Below, piece by piece: positions 43,087 to 55,807 of a DNA stretch of 64,000 nt (position 1 is its first letter; each line of letters begins with the position of its first letter). Position numbers and translations under genes: made by a program. The stretch is from Locusta migratoria (Eukaryota; Arthropoda; Insecta; Orthoptera; Acrididae): NCBI GenBank assembly GCA_026315105.1, contig JAOYRU010000067.1, forward strand, positions 1 to 64,000, given 5' to 3'. Under the pieces are notes generated by a model. The model was given only the letters and a program-made list of their open reading frames with translations, was not told the origin of the DNA and did no database searches.

Positions 43087-43168
43087 CGCAGTCGGCAGGA
43101 CTCGAACCTACGCTCCCAGAGGGAATCTGATTTCAAGTCAGACGCCTTAACCACTCGGCCACGACTGC
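43087..43168 (-). tRNA. Trnas-uga: tRNA-Ser (UGA)
   Basis: Ser copy 45, canonical. Confidence 0.95.

Positions 43169-43381
43169 GGTGGAGCAAAGTTTTCTATAAAACTTGCCTA
43201 GTGTTCATAAGGTGAGGCCAAGATGCAGCTTGTGAATAAGTACTGTGTTTCGCTTGCTTGTCTAGTGTAGAACTAGACACGCAGAAACAGCTACAGGAGG
43301 GTGTCAAGTTTTTTCTCAGTTGTAGGGACGGTAACACGGTCGCAGGGTAATGCCACTGTCGATGGCTTAAAAAGAAACGTA

Positions 43382-43454
43382 TGCCGAAACCCGGGATCGA
43401 ACCAGTGACCTTTAGATCTTCAGTCTAACGCTCTCCCAACTGAGCTATTTCGGC
43382..43454 (-). tRNA. Trnaf-gaa: tRNA-Phe (GAA), A49 class
   Basis: Phe copy 46. A49·G65 mismatch; A73. Confidence 0.92.

Positions 43455-43933
43455 TGACGTCGTTGTGCTTGATTTTCCACTGCTTCCATGCGTGCAGAGT
43501 CGTTTGTTATTGACTTCGATGACTTCATCTGACGCCACGCTGACGCTAGGAAAAAGCCTCTTTTATCACTGCACAGGGCAAATGGCTTGCAGAGAACGAT
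43601 GCACAAGAGAGAATAGAGTGTTGACTGCGTAAGTGGCTGAATCCAGCAGATACCCATGATAATGCAATCGAATTAGACACATGCAAATTAAACACTGGGC
43701 TGTTATCGACTGCACGCTAAAATAAACAAAACGTTAGTGTTCAGTGTAGTGGCGTTTTCAGGGACATCTGGCGGACGACGGCGCAGATGAGCTGCATTGC
43801 CTTCTGGACAGAACTGGAGCGCAGCATCATGGAGCCAGAAAAGACAGCGGTTTACTTGTGAGCCGCCAGTTTAGCGGAAAAGCACCACCAAAGTTGCCAC
43901 TACATGTCTGTCAATGGAGGAAGAGAAAATTTT

Positions 43934-44015
43934 CGCAGTCGGCAGGACTCGAACCTACGCTCCCAGAGGGAATCTGATTTCAAGTCAGACGCCTTAACCA
44001 CTCGGCCACGACTGC
43934..44015 (-). tRNA. Trnas-uga: tRNA-Ser (UGA)
   Basis: Ser copy 46, canonical. Confidence 0.95.

Positions 44016-44228
44016 GGTGGAGCAAAGTTTTCTATAAAACTTGCCTAGTGTTCATAAGGTGAGGCCAAGATGCAGCTTGTGAATAAGTACTGTGTTTCGC
44101 TTGCTTGTCTAGTGTAGAACTAGACACGCAGAAACAGCTACAGGAGGGTGTCAAGTTTTTTCTCAATTGTAGGGACGGTAACACGGTCGCAGGGTAATGC
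44201 CACTGTCGATGGCTTAAAAGGAAACGTA

Positions 44229-44301
44229 TGCCGAAACCCGGGATCGAACCAGGGACCTTTAGATCTTCAGTCTAACGCTCTCCCAACTGAGCTATTTCGG
44301 C
44229..44301 (-). tRNA. Trnaf-gaa: tRNA-Phe (GAA), canonical, T4 terminator
   Basis: Phe copy 47. Fully paired; terminator is TTTT. Confidence 0.96.

Positions 44302-44780
44302 TGACGTCGTTGTGCTTGCTTTTCCACTGCTTCCATGCGTGCAGAGTCGTTTGTTATTGACTTCGATGACTTCATCTGACGCCATGCTGACGCTAGGAAA
44401 AAGCCTCTTTTATCACTGCACAGGGCAAATGGCTTGCAGAGAACGATGCACAAGAGAGAATAGAGTGTTGACTGCGTAAGTGGCTGAATCCAGCAGATAC
44501 CCATGATAATGCAATCGAATTAGACACATGCAAATTAAACACTGGGCTGTTATCGACTGCACGCTAAAATAAACAAAACGTTAGTGTTCAGTGTAGTGGC
44601 GTTTTCAGGGACATCTGGCGGACGACGGCGCAGATGAGCTGCATTGCCTTCTGGACAGAACTGGAGCGCAGCATCATGGAGCCAGAAAAGACAGCGGTTT
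44701 ACTTGTGAGCCGCCAGTTTAGCGGAAAAGCACCACCAAAGTTGCCACTACATGTCTGTCAATGGAGGAAGAGAAAATTTT

Positions 44781-44862
44781 CGCAGTCGGCAGGACTCGAA
44801 CCTACGCTCCCAGAGGGAATCTGATTTCAAGTCAGACGCCTTAACCACTCGGCCACGACTGC
44781..44862 (-). tRNA. Trnas-uga: tRNA-Ser (UGA), TATC upstream
   Basis: Ser copy 47. Gene canonical; upstream TATAG is TATCG. Confidence 0.95.

Positions 44863-45079
44863 GGTGGAGCAAAGCTTTCGATAAAACTTGCCTAGTGTTC
44901 ACGAGGTGAGGCCAAGATGCGGCTTGTGAATAAGTACTGTGTTTCGCTTGCTGGCTTGTTTGGTGTACAACTAGACACGCAGAAACAGCTACAGGAGGGT
45001 GTCAAGTTTGTTCTCAGTTGTAGGGACGGTAACACGGTCGCAGGGTAATGCCACTGTCGATGGCTTAAAAAGAAACGTA

Positions 45080-45152
45080 TGCCGAAACCCGGGATCGAAC
45101 CAGTGACCTTTAGATCTTCAGTCTAACGCTCTCCCAACTGAGCTATTTCGGC
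45080..45152 (-). tRNA. Trnaf-gaa: tRNA-Phe (GAA), A49 class
   Basis: Phe copy 48. A49·G65 mismatch; A73. Confidence 0.92.

Positions 45153-45631
45153 TGACGTCGTTGTGCTTGCTTTTCCACTGCTTCCATGCGTGCAGAGTCG
45201 TTTGTTATTGACTTCGATGACTTCATCTGACGCCACGCTGACGCTAGGAAAAAGCCTCTTTTATCACTGCACAGGGCAAATGGCTTGCAGAGAACGATGC
45301 ACAAGAGAGAATAGAGTGTTGACTGCGTAAGTGGCTGAATCCAGCAGATACCCATGATAATGCAATCGAATTAGACACATGCAAATTAAACACTGGGCTG
45401 TTATCGACTGCACGCTAAAATAAACAAAACGTTAGTGTTCAGTGTAGTGGCGTTTTCAGGGACATCTGGCGGACGACGGCGCAGATGAGCTGCATTGCCT
45501 TCTGGACAGAACTGGAGCGCAGCATCATGGAGCCAGAAAAGACAGCGGTTTACTTGTGAGCCGCCAGTTTAGCGGAAAAGCACCACCAAAGTTGCCACTA
45601 CATGTCTGTCAATGGAGGAAGAGAAAATTTT

Positions 45632-45713
45632 CGCAGTCGGCAGGACTCGAACCTACGCTCCCAGAGGGAATCTGATTTCAAGTCAGACGCCTTAACCACT
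45701 CGGCCACGACTGC
45632..45713 (-). tRNA. Trnas-uga: tRNA-Ser (UGA)
   Basis: Ser copy 48, canonical. Confidence 0.95.

Positions 45714-45926
45714 GGTGGAGCAAAGTTTTCTATAAAACTTGCCTAGTGTTCATAAGGTGAGGCCAAGATGCAGCTTGTGAATAAGTACTGTGTTTCGCTT
45801 GCTTGTCTAGTGTAGAACTAGACACGCAGAAACAGCTACAGGAGGGTGTCAAGTTTTTTCTCAATTGTAGGGACGGTAACACGGTCGCAGGGTAATGCCA
45901 CTGTCGATGGCTTAAAAGGAAACGTA

Positions 45927-45999
45927 TGCCGAAACCCGGGATCGAACCAGGGACCTTTAGATCTTCAGTCTAACGCTCTCCCAACTGAGCTATTTCGGC
45927..45999 (-). tRNA. Trnaf-gaa: tRNA-Phe (GAA), canonical, T4 terminator
   Basis: Phe copy 49. Fully paired; terminator TTTT. Confidence 0.96.

Positions 46000-46478
46000 T
46001 GACGTCGTTGTGCTTGCTTTTCCACTGCTTCCATGCGTGCAGAGTCGTTTGTTATTGACTTCGATGACTTCATCTGACGCCATGCTGACGCTAGGAAAAA
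46101 GCCTCTTTTATCACTGCACAGGGCAAATGGCTTGCAGAGAACGATGCACAAGAGAGAATAGAGTGTTGACTGCGTAAGTGGCTGAATCCAGCAGATACCC
46201 ATGATAATGCAATCGAATTAGACACATGCAAATTAAACACTGGGCTGTTATCGACTGCACGCTAAAATAAACAAAACGTTAGTGTTCAGTGTAGTGGCGT
46301 TTTCAGGGACATCTGGCAGACGACGGCGCAGATGAGCTGCATTGCCTTCTGGACAGAACTGGAGCGCAGCATCATGGAGCCAGAAAAGACAGCGGTTTAC
46401 TTGTGAGCCGCCAGCTTAGCGGAAAAGCACCACCAAAGTTGCCACTACATGTCTGTCAATGGAGGAAGAGAAAATTTT

Positions 46479-46560
46479 CGCAGTCGGCAGGACTCGAACC
46501 TACGCTCCCAGAGGGAATCTGATTTCAAGTCAGACGCCTTAACCACTCGGCCACGACTGC
46479..46560 (-). tRNA. Trnas-uga: tRNA-Ser (UGA)
   Basis: Ser copy 49, canonical. Confidence 0.95.

Positions 46561-46773
46561 GGTGGAGCAAAGTTTTCTATAAAACTTGCCTAGTGTTCAT
46601 AAGGTGAGGCCAAGATGCAGCTTGTGAATAAGTACTGTGTTTCGCTTGCTTGTCTAGTGTAGAACTAGACACGCAGAAACAGCTACAGTAGGGTGTCAAG
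46701 TTTTTTCTCAATTGTAGGGACGGTAACACGGTCGCAGGGTAATGCCACTGTCGATGGCTTAAAAAGAAACGTA

Positions 46774-46846
46774 TGCCGAAACCCGGGATCGAACCAGGGA
46801 CCTTTAGATCTTCAGTCTAACGCTCTCCCAACTGAGCTATTTCGGC
46774..46846 (-). tRNA. Trnaf-gaa: tRNA-Phe (GAA), canonical
   Basis: Phe copy 50. Fully paired; T5 terminator. Confidence 0.96.

Positions 46847-47325
46847 TGACGTCGTTGTGCTTGCTTTTCCACTGCTTCCATGCGTGCAGAGTCGTTTGTT
46901 ATTGACTTCGATGACTTCATCTGACGCCACGCTGACGCTAGGAAAAAGCCTCTTTTATCACTGCACAGGGCAAATGGCTTGCAGAGAACGATGCACAAGA
47001 GAGAATAGAGTGTTGACTGCGTAAGTGGCTGAATCCAGCAGATACCCATGATAATGCAATCGAATTAGACACATGCAAATTAAACACTGGGCTGTTATCG
47101 ACTGCACGCTAAAATAAACAAAACGTTAGTGTTCAGTGTAGTGGCGTTTTCAGGGACATCTGGCGGACGACGGCGCAGATGAGCTGCATTGCCTTCTGGA
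47201 CAGAACTGGAGCGCAGCATCATGGAGCCAGAAAAGACAGCGGTTTACTTGTGAGCCGCCAGTTTAGCGGAAAAGCACCACCAAAGTTGCCACTACATGTC
47301 TGTCAATGGAGGAAGAGAAAATTTT

Positions 47326-47407
47326 CGCAGTCGGCAGGACTCGAACCTACGCTCCCAGAGGGAATCTGATTTCAAGTCAGACGCCTTAACCACTCGGCCA
47401 CGACTGC
47326..47407 (-). tRNA. Trnas-uga: tRNA-Ser (UGA), TATC upstream
   Basis: Ser copy 50. Gene canonical; upstream TATAG is TATCG. Confidence 0.95.

Positions 47408-47624
47408 GGTGGAGCAAAGCTTTCGATAAAACTTGCCTAGTGTTCACGAGGTGAGGCCAAGATGCGGCTTGTGAATAAGTACTGTGTTTCGCTTGCTGGC
47501 TTGTTTGGTGTACAACTAGACACGCAGAAACAGCTACAGGAGGGTGTCAAGTTTGTTCTCAGTTGTAGGGACGGTAACACGGTCGCAGGGTAATGCCACT
47601 GTCGATGGCTTAAAAAGAAACGTA

Positions 47625-47697
47625 TGCCGAAACCCGGGATCGAACCAGTGACCTTTAGATCTTCAGTCTAACGCTCTCCCAACTGAGCTATTTCGGC
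47625..47697 (-). tRNA. Trnaf-gaa: tRNA-Phe (GAA), A49 class
   Basis: Phe copy 51. A49·G65 mismatch; A73. Confidence 0.92.

Positions 47698-48176
47698 TGA
47701 CGTCGTTGTGCTTGCTTTTCCACTGCTTCCATGCGTGCAGAGTCGTTTGTTATTGACTTCGATGACTTCATCTGACGCCACGCTGACGCTAGGAAAAAGC
47801 CTCTTTTATCACTGCACAGGGCAAATGGCTTGCAGAGAACGATGCACAAGAGAGAATAGAGTGTTGACTGCGTAAGTGGCTGAATCCAGCAGATACCCAT
47901 GATAATGCAATCGAATTAGACACATGCAAATTAAACACTGGGCTGTTATCGACTGCACGCTAAAATAAACAAAACGTTAGTGTTCAGTGTAGTGGCGTTT
48001 TCAGGGACATCTGGCGGACGACGGCGCAGATGAGCTGCATTGCCTTCTGGACAGAACTGGAGCGCAGCATCATGGAGCCAGAAAAGACAGCGGTTTACTT
48101 GTGAGCCGCCAGCTTAGCGGAAAAGCACCACCAAAGTTGCCACTACATGTCTGTCAATGGAGGAAGAGAAAATTTT

Positions 48177-48258
48177 CGCAGTCGGCAGGACTCGAACCTA
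48201 CGCTCCCAGAGGGAATCTGATTTCAAGTCAGACGCCTTAACCACTCGGCCACGACTGC
48177..48258 (-). tRNA. Trnas-uga: tRNA-Ser (UGA)
   Basis: Ser copy 51, canonical. Confidence 0.95.

Positions 48259-48471
48259 GGTGGAGCAAAGTTTTCTATAAAACTTGCCTAGTGTTCATAA
48301 GGTGAGGCCAAGATGCAGCTTGTGAATAAGTACTGTGTTTCGCTTGCTTGTCTAGTGTAGAACTAGACACGCAGAAACAGCTACAGGAGGGTGTCAAGTT
48401 TTTTCTCAATTGTAGGGACGGTAACACGGTCGCAGGGTAATGCCACTGTCGATGGCTTAAAAAGAAACGTA

Positions 48472-48544
48472 TGCCGAAACCCGGGATCGAACCAGGGACC
48501 TTTAGATCTTCAGTCTAACGCTCTCCCAACTGAGCTATTTCGGC
48472..48544 (-). tRNA. Trnaf-gaa: tRNA-Phe (GAA), canonical
   Basis: Phe copy 52. Fully paired; T5 terminator. Confidence 0.96.

Positions 48545-49023
48545 TGACGTCGTTGTGCTTGCTTTTCCACTGCTTCCATGCGTGCAGAGTCGTTTGTTAT
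48601 TGACTTCGATGACTTCATCTGACGCCACGCTGACGCTAGGAAAAAGCCTCTTTTATCACTGCACAGGGCAAATGGCTTGCAGAGAACGATGCACAAGAGA
48701 GAATAGAGTGTTGACTGCGTAAGTGGCTGAATCCAGCAGATACCCATGATAATGCAATCGAATTAGACACATGCAAATTAAACACTGGGCTGTTATCGAC
48801 TGCACGCTAAAATAAACAAAACGTTAGTGTTCAGTGTAGTGGCGTTTTCAGGGACATCTGGCGGACGACGGCGCAGATGAGCTGCATTGCCTTCTGGACA
48901 GAACTGGAGCGCAGCATCATGGAGCCAGAAAAGACAGCGGTTTACTTGTGAGCCGCCAGTTTAGCGGAAAAGCACCACCATAGTTGCCACTACATGTCTG
49001 TCAATGGAGGAAGAGAAAATTTT

Positions 49024-49105
49024 CGCAGTCGGCAGGACTCGAACCTACGCTCCCAGAGGGAATCTGATTTCAAGTCAGACGCCTTAACCACTCGGCCACG
49101 ACTGC
49024..49105 (-). tRNA. Trnas-uga: tRNA-Ser (UGA)
   Basis: Ser copy 52, canonical. Confidence 0.95.

Positions 49106-49318
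49106 GGTGGAGCAAAGTTTTCTATAAAACTTGCATAGTGTTCATAAGGTGAGGCCAAGATGCAGCTTGTGAATAAGTACTGTGTTTCGCTTGCTTGTCT
49201 AGTGTAGAACTAGACACGCAGAAACAGCTACAGGAGGGTGTCAAGTTTTTTCTCAGTTGTAGGGACGGTAACACGGTCGCAGGGTAATGCCACTGTCGAT
49301 GGCTTAAAAAGAAACGTA

Positions 49319-49391
49319 TGCCGAAACCCGGGATCGAACCAGTGACCTTTAGATCTTCAGTCTAACGCTCTCCCAACTGAGCTATTTCGGC
49319..49391 (-). tRNA. Trnaf-gaa: tRNA-Phe (GAA), A49 class
   Basis: Phe copy 53. A49·G65 mismatch; A73. Confidence 0.92.

Positions 49392-49870
49392 TGACGTCGT
49401 TGTGCTTGATTTTCCACTGCTTCCATGCGTGCAGAGTCGTTTGTTATTGACTTCGATGACTTCATCTGACGCCACGCTGACGCTAGGAAAAAGCCTCTTT
49501 TATCACTGCACAGGGCAAATGGCTTGCAGAGAACGATGCACAAGAGAGAATAGAGTGTTGACTGCGTAAGTGGCTGAATCCAGCAGATACCCATGATAAT
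49601 GCAATCGAATTAGACACATGCAAATTAAACACTGGGCTGTTATCGACTGCACGCTAAAATAAACAAAACGTTAGTGTTCAGTGTAGTGGCGTTTTCAGGG
49701 ACATCTGGCGGACGACGGCGCAGATGAGCTGCATTGCCTTCTGGACAGAACTGGAGCGCAGCATCATGGAGCCAGAAAAGACAGCGGTTTACTTGTGAGC
49801 CGCCAGTTTAGCGGAAAAGCACCACCAAAGTTGCCACTACATGTCTGTCAATGGAGGAAGAGAAAATTTT

Positions 49871-49952
49871 CGCAGTCGGCAGGACTCGAACCTACGCTCC
49901 CAGAGGGAATCTGATTTCAAGTCAGACGCCTTAACCACTCGGCCACGACTGC
49871..49952 (-). tRNA. Trnas-uga: tRNA-Ser (UGA)
   Basis: Ser copy 53, canonical. Confidence 0.95.

Positions 49953-50165
49953 GGTGGAGCAAAGTTTTCTATAAAACTTGCCTAGTGTTCATAAGGTGAG
50001 GCCAAGATGCAGCTTGTGAATAAGTACTGTGTTTCGCTTGCTTGTCTAGTGTAGAACTAGACACGCAGAAACAGCTACAGGAGGGTGTCAAGTTTTTTCT
50101 CAATTGTAGGGACGGTAACACGGTCGCAGGGTAATGCCACTGTCGATGGCTTAAAAGGAAACGTA

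Positions 50166-50238
50166 TGCCGAAACCCGGGATCGAACCAGGGACCTTTAGA
50201 TCTTCAGTCTAACGCTCTCCCAACTGAGCTATTTCGGC
50166..50238 (-). tRNA. Trnaf-gaa: tRNA-Phe (GAA), canonical, T4 terminator
   Basis: Phe copy 54. Fully paired; terminator TTTT. Confidence 0.96.

Positions 50239-50717
50239 TGACGTCGTTGTGCTTGCTTTTCCACTGCTTCCATGCGTGCAGAGTCGTTTGTTATTGACTT
50301 CGATGACTTCATCTGACGCCATGCTGACGCTAGGAAAAAGCCTCTTTTATCACTGCACAGGGCAAATGGCTTGCAGAGAACGATGCACAAGAGAGAATAG
50401 AGTGTTGACTGCGTAAGTGGCTGAATCCAGCAGATACCCATGATAATGCAATCGAATTAGACACATGCAAATTAAACACTGGGCTGTTATCGACTGCACG
50501 CTAAAATAAACAAAACGTTAGTGTTCAGTGTAGTGGCGTTTTCAGGGACATCTGGCGGACGACGGCGCAGATGAGCTGCATTGCCTTCTGGACAGAACTG
50601 GAGCGCAGCATCATGGAGCCAGAAAAGACAGCGGTTTACTTGTGAGCCGCCAGTTTAGCGGAAAAGCACCACCAAAGTTGCCACTACATGTCTGTCAATG
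50701 GAGGAAGAGAAAATTTT

Positions 50718-50799
50718 CGCAGTCGGCAGGACTCGAACCTACGCTCCCAGAGGGAATCTGATTTCAAGTCAGACGCCTTAACCACTCGGCCACGACTGC
50718..50799 (-). tRNA. Trnas-uga: tRNA-Ser (UGA), TATC upstream
   Basis: Ser copy 54. Gene canonical; upstream TATAG is TATCG. Confidence 0.95.

Positions 50800-51016
50800 G
50801 GTGGAGCAAAGCTTTCGATAAAACTTGCCTAGTGTTCACGAGGTGAGGCCAAGATGCGGCTTGTGAATAAGTACTGTGTTTCGCTTGCTGGCTTGTTTGG
50901 TGTACAACTAGACACGCAGAAACAGCTACAGGAGGGTGTCAAGTTTGTTCTCAGTTGTAGGGACGGTAACACGGTCGCAGGGTAATGCCACTGTCGATGG
51001 CTTAAAAAGAAACGTA

Positions 51017-51089
51017 TGCCGAAACCCGGGATCGAACCAGTGACCTTTAGATCTTCAGTCTAACGCTCTCCCAACTGAGCTATTTCGGC
51017..51089 (-). tRNA. Trnaf-gaa: tRNA-Phe (GAA), A49 class
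   Basis: Phe copy 55. A49·G65 mismatch; A73. Confidence 0.92.

Positions 51090-51568
51090 TGACGTCGTTG
51101 TGCTTGCTTTTCCACTGCTTCCATGCGTGCAGAGTCGTTTGTTATTGACTTCGATGACTTCATCTGACGCCACGCTGACGCTAGGAAAAAGCCTCTTTTA
51201 TCACTGCACAGGGCAAATGGCTTGCAGAGAACGATGCACAAGAGAGAATAGAGTGTTGACTGCGTAAGTGGCTGAATCCAGCAGATACCCATGATAATGC
51301 AATCGAATTAGACACATGCAAATTAAACACTGGGCTGTTATCGACTGCACGCTAAAATAAACAAAACGTTAGTGTTCAGTGTAGTGGCGTTTTCAGGGAC
51401 ATCTGGCGGACGACGGCGCAGATGAGCTGCATTGCCTTCTGGACAGAACTGGAGCGCAGCATCATGGAGCCAGAAAAGACAGCGGTTTACTTGTGAGCCG
51501 CCAGCTTAGCGGAAAAGCACCACCAAAGTTGCCACTACATGTCTGTCAATGGAGGAAGAGAAAATTTT

Positions 51569-51650
51569 CGCAGTCGGCAGGACTCGAACCTACGCTCCCA
51601 GAGGGAATCTGATTTCAAGTCAGACGCCTTAACCACTCGGCCACGACTGC
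51569..51650 (-). tRNA. Trnas-uga: tRNA-Ser (UGA), TATC upstream
   Basis: Ser copy 55. Gene canonical; upstream TATAG is TATCG. The last 851-bp unit. Confidence 0.95.

Positions 51651-51867
51651 GGTGGAGCAAAGCTTTCGATAAAACTTGCCTAGTGTTCACGAGGTGAGGC
51701 CAAGATGCGGCTTGTGAATAAGTACTGTGTTTCGCTTGCTGGCTTGTTTGGTGTACAACTAGACACGCAGAAACAGCTACAGGAGGGTGTCAAGTTTGTT
51801 CTCAGTTGTAGGGACGGTAACACGGTCGCAGGGTAATGCCACTGTCGATGGCTTAAAAAGAAACGTA

Positions 51868-51940
51868 TGCCGAAACCCGGGATCGAACCAGTGACCTTTA
51901 GATCTTCAGTCTAACGCTCTCCCAACTGAGCTATTTCGGC
51868..51940 (-). tRNA. Trnaf-gaa: tRNA-Phe (GAA), A49 class
   Basis: Phe copy 56. A49·G65 mismatch; A73. Confidence 0.92.

Positions 51941-52419
51941 TGACGTCGTTGTGCTTGCTTTTCCACTGCTTCCATGCGTGCAGAGTCGTTTGTTATTGAC
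52001 TTCGATGACTTCATCTGACGCCACGCTGACGCTAGGAAAAAGCCTCTTTTATCACTGCACAGGGCAAATGGCTTGCAGAGAACGATGCACAAGAGAGAAT
52101 AGAGTGTTGACTGCGTAAGTGGCTGAATCCAGCAGATACCCATGATAATGCAATCGAATTAGACACATGCAAATTAAACACTGGGCTGTTATCGACTGCA
52201 CGCTAAAATAAACAAAACGTTAGTGTTCAGTGTAGTGGCGTTTTCAGGGACATCTGGCGGACGACGGCGCAGATGAGCTGCATTGCCTTCTGGACAGAAC
52301 TGGAGCGCAGCATCATGGAGCCAGAAAAGACAGCGGTTTACTTGTGAGCCGCCAGCTTAGCGGAAAAGCACCACCAAAGTTGCCACTACATGTCTGTCAA
52401 TGGAGGAAGAGAAAATTTT

Positions 52420-52501
52420 CGCAGTCGGCAGGACTCGAACCTACGCTCCCAGAGGGAATCTGATTTCAAGTCAGACGCCTTAACCACTCGGCCACGACTG
52501 C
52420..52501 (-). tRNA. Trnas-uga: tRNA-Ser (UGA)
   Basis: Ser copy 56, canonical. Confidence 0.95.

Positions 52502-52714
52502 GGTGGAGCAAAGTTTTCTATAAAACTTGCCTAGTGTTCATAAGGTGAGGCCAAGATGCAGCTTGTGAATAAGTACTGTGTTTCGCTTGCTTGTCTAGTG
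52601 TAGAACTAGACACGCAGAAACAGCTACAGGAGGGTGTCAAGTTTTTTCTCAATTGTAGGGACGGTAACACGGTCGCAGGGTAATGCCACTGTCGATGGCT
52701 TAAAAAGAAACGTA

Positions 52715-52787
52715 TGCCGAAACCCGGGATCGAACCAGGGACCTTTAGATCTTCAGTCTAACGCTCTCCCAACTGAGCTATTTCGGC
52715..52787 (-). tRNA. Trnaf-gaa: tRNA-Phe (GAA), canonical
   Basis: Phe copy 57. Fully paired; T5 terminator. Confidence 0.96.

Positions 52788-53266
52788 TGACGTCGTTGTG
52801 CTTGCTTTTCCACTGCTTCCATGCGTGCAGAGTCGTTTGTTATTGACTTCGATGACTTCATCTGACGCCACGCTGACGCTAGGAAAAAGCCTCTTTTATC
52901 ACTGCACAGGGCAAATGGCTTGCAGAGAACGATGCACAAGAGAGAATAGAGTGTTGACTGCGTAAGTGGCTGAATCCAGCAGATACCCATGATAATGCAA
53001 TCGAATTAGACACATGCAAATTAAACACTGGGCTGTTATCGACTGCACGCTAAAATAAACAAAACGTTAGTGTTCAGTGTAGTGGCGTTTTCAGGGACAT
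53101 CTGGCGGACGACGGCGCAGATGAGCTGCATTGCCTTCTGGACAGAACTGGAGCGCAGCATCATGGAGCCAGAAAAGACAGCGGTTTACTTGTGAGCCGCC
53201 AGTTTAGCGGAAAAGCACCACCATAGTTGCCACTACATGTCTGTCAATGGAGGAAGAGAAAATTTT

Positions 53267-53348
53267 CGCAGTCGGCAGGACTCGAACCTACGCTCCCAGA
53301 GGGAATGTGATTTCAAGTCAGACGCCTTAACCACTCGGCCACGACTGC
53267..53348 (-). tRNA. Trnas-uga: tRNA-Ser (UGA), C42 variant
   Basis: Ser copy 57. G42 is C (plus-strand G in gggaatgtga), giving a C28·C42 mismatch in the anticodon stem. Confidence 0.9.

Positions 53349-53561
53349 GGTGGAGCAAAGTTTTCTATAAAACTTGCCTAGTGTTCATAAGGTGAGGCCA
53401 AGATGCAGCTTGTGAATAAGTACTGTGTTTCGCTTGCTTGTCTAGTGTAGAACTAGACACGCAGAAACAGCTACAGGAGGGTGTCAAGTTTTTTCTCAGT
53501 TGTAGGGACGGTAACACGGTCGCAGGGTAATGCCACTGTCGATGGCTTAAAAAGAAACGTA

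Positions 53562-53634
53562 TGCCGAAACCCGGGATCGAACCAGTGACCTTTAGATCTT
53601 CAGTCTAACGCTCTCCCAACTGAGCTATTTCGGC
53562..53634 (-). tRNA. Trnaf-gaa: tRNA-Phe (GAA), A49 class
   Basis: Phe copy 58. A49·G65 mismatch; A73. Confidence 0.92.

Positions 53635-54113
53635 TGACGTCGTTGTGCTTGATTTTCCACTGCTTCCATGCGTGCAGAGTCGTTTGTTATTGACTTCGAT
53701 GACTTCATCTGACGCCACGCTGACGCTAGGAAAAAGCCTCTTTTATCACTGCACAGGGCAAATGGCTTGCAGAGAACGATGCACAAGAGAGAATAGAGTG
53801 TTGACTGCGTAAGTGGCTGAATCCAGCAGATACCCATGATAATGCAATCGAATTAGACACATGCAAATTAAACACTGGGCTGTTATCGACTGCACGCTAA
53901 AATAAACAAAACGTTAGTGTTCAGTGTAGTGGCGTTTTCAGGGACATCTGGCGGACGACGGCGCAGATGAGCTGCATTGCCTTCTGGACAGAACTGGAGC
54001 GCAGCATCATGGAGCCAGAAAAGACAGCGGTTTACTTGTGAGCCGCCAGTTTAGCGGAAAAGCACCACCAAAGTTGCCACTACATGTCTGTCAATGGAGG
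54101 AAGAGAAAATTTT

Positions 54114-54195
54114 CGCAGTCGGCAGGACTCGAACCTACGCTCCCAGAGGGAATCTGATTTCAAGTCAGACGCCTTAACCACTCGGCCACGACTGC
54114..54195 (-). tRNA. Trnas-uga: tRNA-Ser (UGA)
   Basis: Ser copy 58, canonical. Confidence 0.95.

Positions 54196-54408
54196 GGTGG
54201 AGCAAAGTTTTCTATAAAACTTGCCTAGTGTTCATAAGGTGAGGCCAAGATGCAGCTTGTGAATAAGTACTGTGTTTCGCTTGCTTGTCTAGTGTAGAAC
54301 TAGACACGCAGAAACAGCTACAGGAGGGTGTCAAGTTTTTTCTCAATTGTAGGGACGGTAACACGGTCGCAGGGTAATGCCACTGTCGATGGCTTAAAAG
54401 GAAACGTA

Positions 54409-54481
54409 TGCCGAAACCCGGGATCGAACCAGGGACCTTTAGATCTTCAGTCTAACGCTCTCCCAACTGAGCTATTTCGGC
54409..54481 (-). tRNA. Trnaf-gaa: tRNA-Phe (GAA), canonical, T4 terminator
   Basis: Phe copy 59. Fully paired; terminator TTTT. 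Confidence 0.96.

Positions 54482-54960
54482 TGACGTCGTTGTGCTTGCT
54501 TTTCCACTGCTTCCATGCGTGCAGAGTCGTTTGTTATTGACTTCGATGACTTCATCTGACGCCATGCTGACGCTAGGAAAAAGCCTCTTTTATCACTGCA
54601 CAGGGCAAATGGCTTGCAGAGAACGATGCACAAGAGAGAATAGAGTGTTGACTGCGTAAGTGGCTGAATCCAGCAGATACCCATGATAATGCAATCGAAT
54701 TAGACACATGCAAATTAAACACTGGGCTGTTATCGACTGCACGCTAAAATAAACAAAACGTTAGTGTTCAGTGTAGTGGCGTTTTCAGGGACATCTGGCG
54801 GACGACGGCGCAGATGAGCTGCATTGCCTTCTGGACAGAACTGGAGCGCAGCATCATGGAGCCAGAAAAGACAGCGGTTTACTTGTGAGCCGCCAGTTTA
54901 GCGGAAAAGCACCACCAAAGTTGCCACTACATGTCTGTCAATGGAGGAAGAGAAAATTTT

Positions 54961-55042
54961 CGCAGTCGGCAGGACTCGAACCTACGCTCCCAGAGGGAAT
55001 CTGATTTCAAGTCAGACGCCTTAACCACTCGGCCACGACTGC
54961..55042 (-). tRNA. 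Trnas-uga: tRNA-Ser (UGA)
   Basis: Ser copy 59, canonical. Confidence 0.95.

Positions 55043-55255
55043 GGTGGAGCAAAGTTTTCTATAAAACTTGCCTAGTGTTCATAAGGTGAGGCCAAGATGC
55101 AGCTTGTGAATAAGTACTGTGTTTCGCTTGCTTGTCTAGTGTAGAACTAGACACGCAGAAACAGCTACAGGAGGGTGTCAAGTTTTTTCTCAATTGTAGG
55201 GACGGTAACACGGTCGCAGGGTAATGCCACTGTCGATGGCTTAAAAGGAAACGTA

Positions 55256-55328
55256 TGCCGAAACCCGGGATCGAACCAGGGACCTTTAGATCTTCAGTCT
55301 AACGCTCTCCCAACTGAGCTATTTCGGC
55256..55328 (-). tRNA. Trnaf-gaa: tRNA-Phe (GAA), canonical, T4 terminator
   Basis: Phe copy 60. Fully paired; terminator TTTT. Confidence 0.96.
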
Positions 55329-55807
55329 TGACGTCGTTGTGCTTGCTTTTCCACTGCTTCCATGCGTGCAGAGTCGTTTGTTATTGACTTCGATGACTTC
55401 ATCTGACGCCATGCTGACGCTAGGAAAAAGCCTCTTTTATCACTGCACAGGGCAAATGGCTTGCAGAGAACGATGCACAAGAGAGAATAGAGTGTTGACT
55501 GCGTAAGTGGCTGAATCCAGCAGATACCCATGATAATGCAATCGAATTAGACACATGCAAATTAAACACTGGGCTGTTATCGACTGCACGCTAAAATAAA
55601 CAAAACGTTAGTGTTCAGTGTAGTGGCGTTTTCAGGGACATCTGGCGGACGACGGCGCAGATGAGCTGCATTGCCTTCTGGACAGAACTGGAGCGCAGCA
55701 TCATGGAGCCAGAAAAGACAGCGGTTTACTTGTGAGCCGCCAGTTTAGCGGAAAAGCACCACCAAAGTTGCCACTACATGTCTGTCAATGGAGGAAGAGA
55801 AAATTTT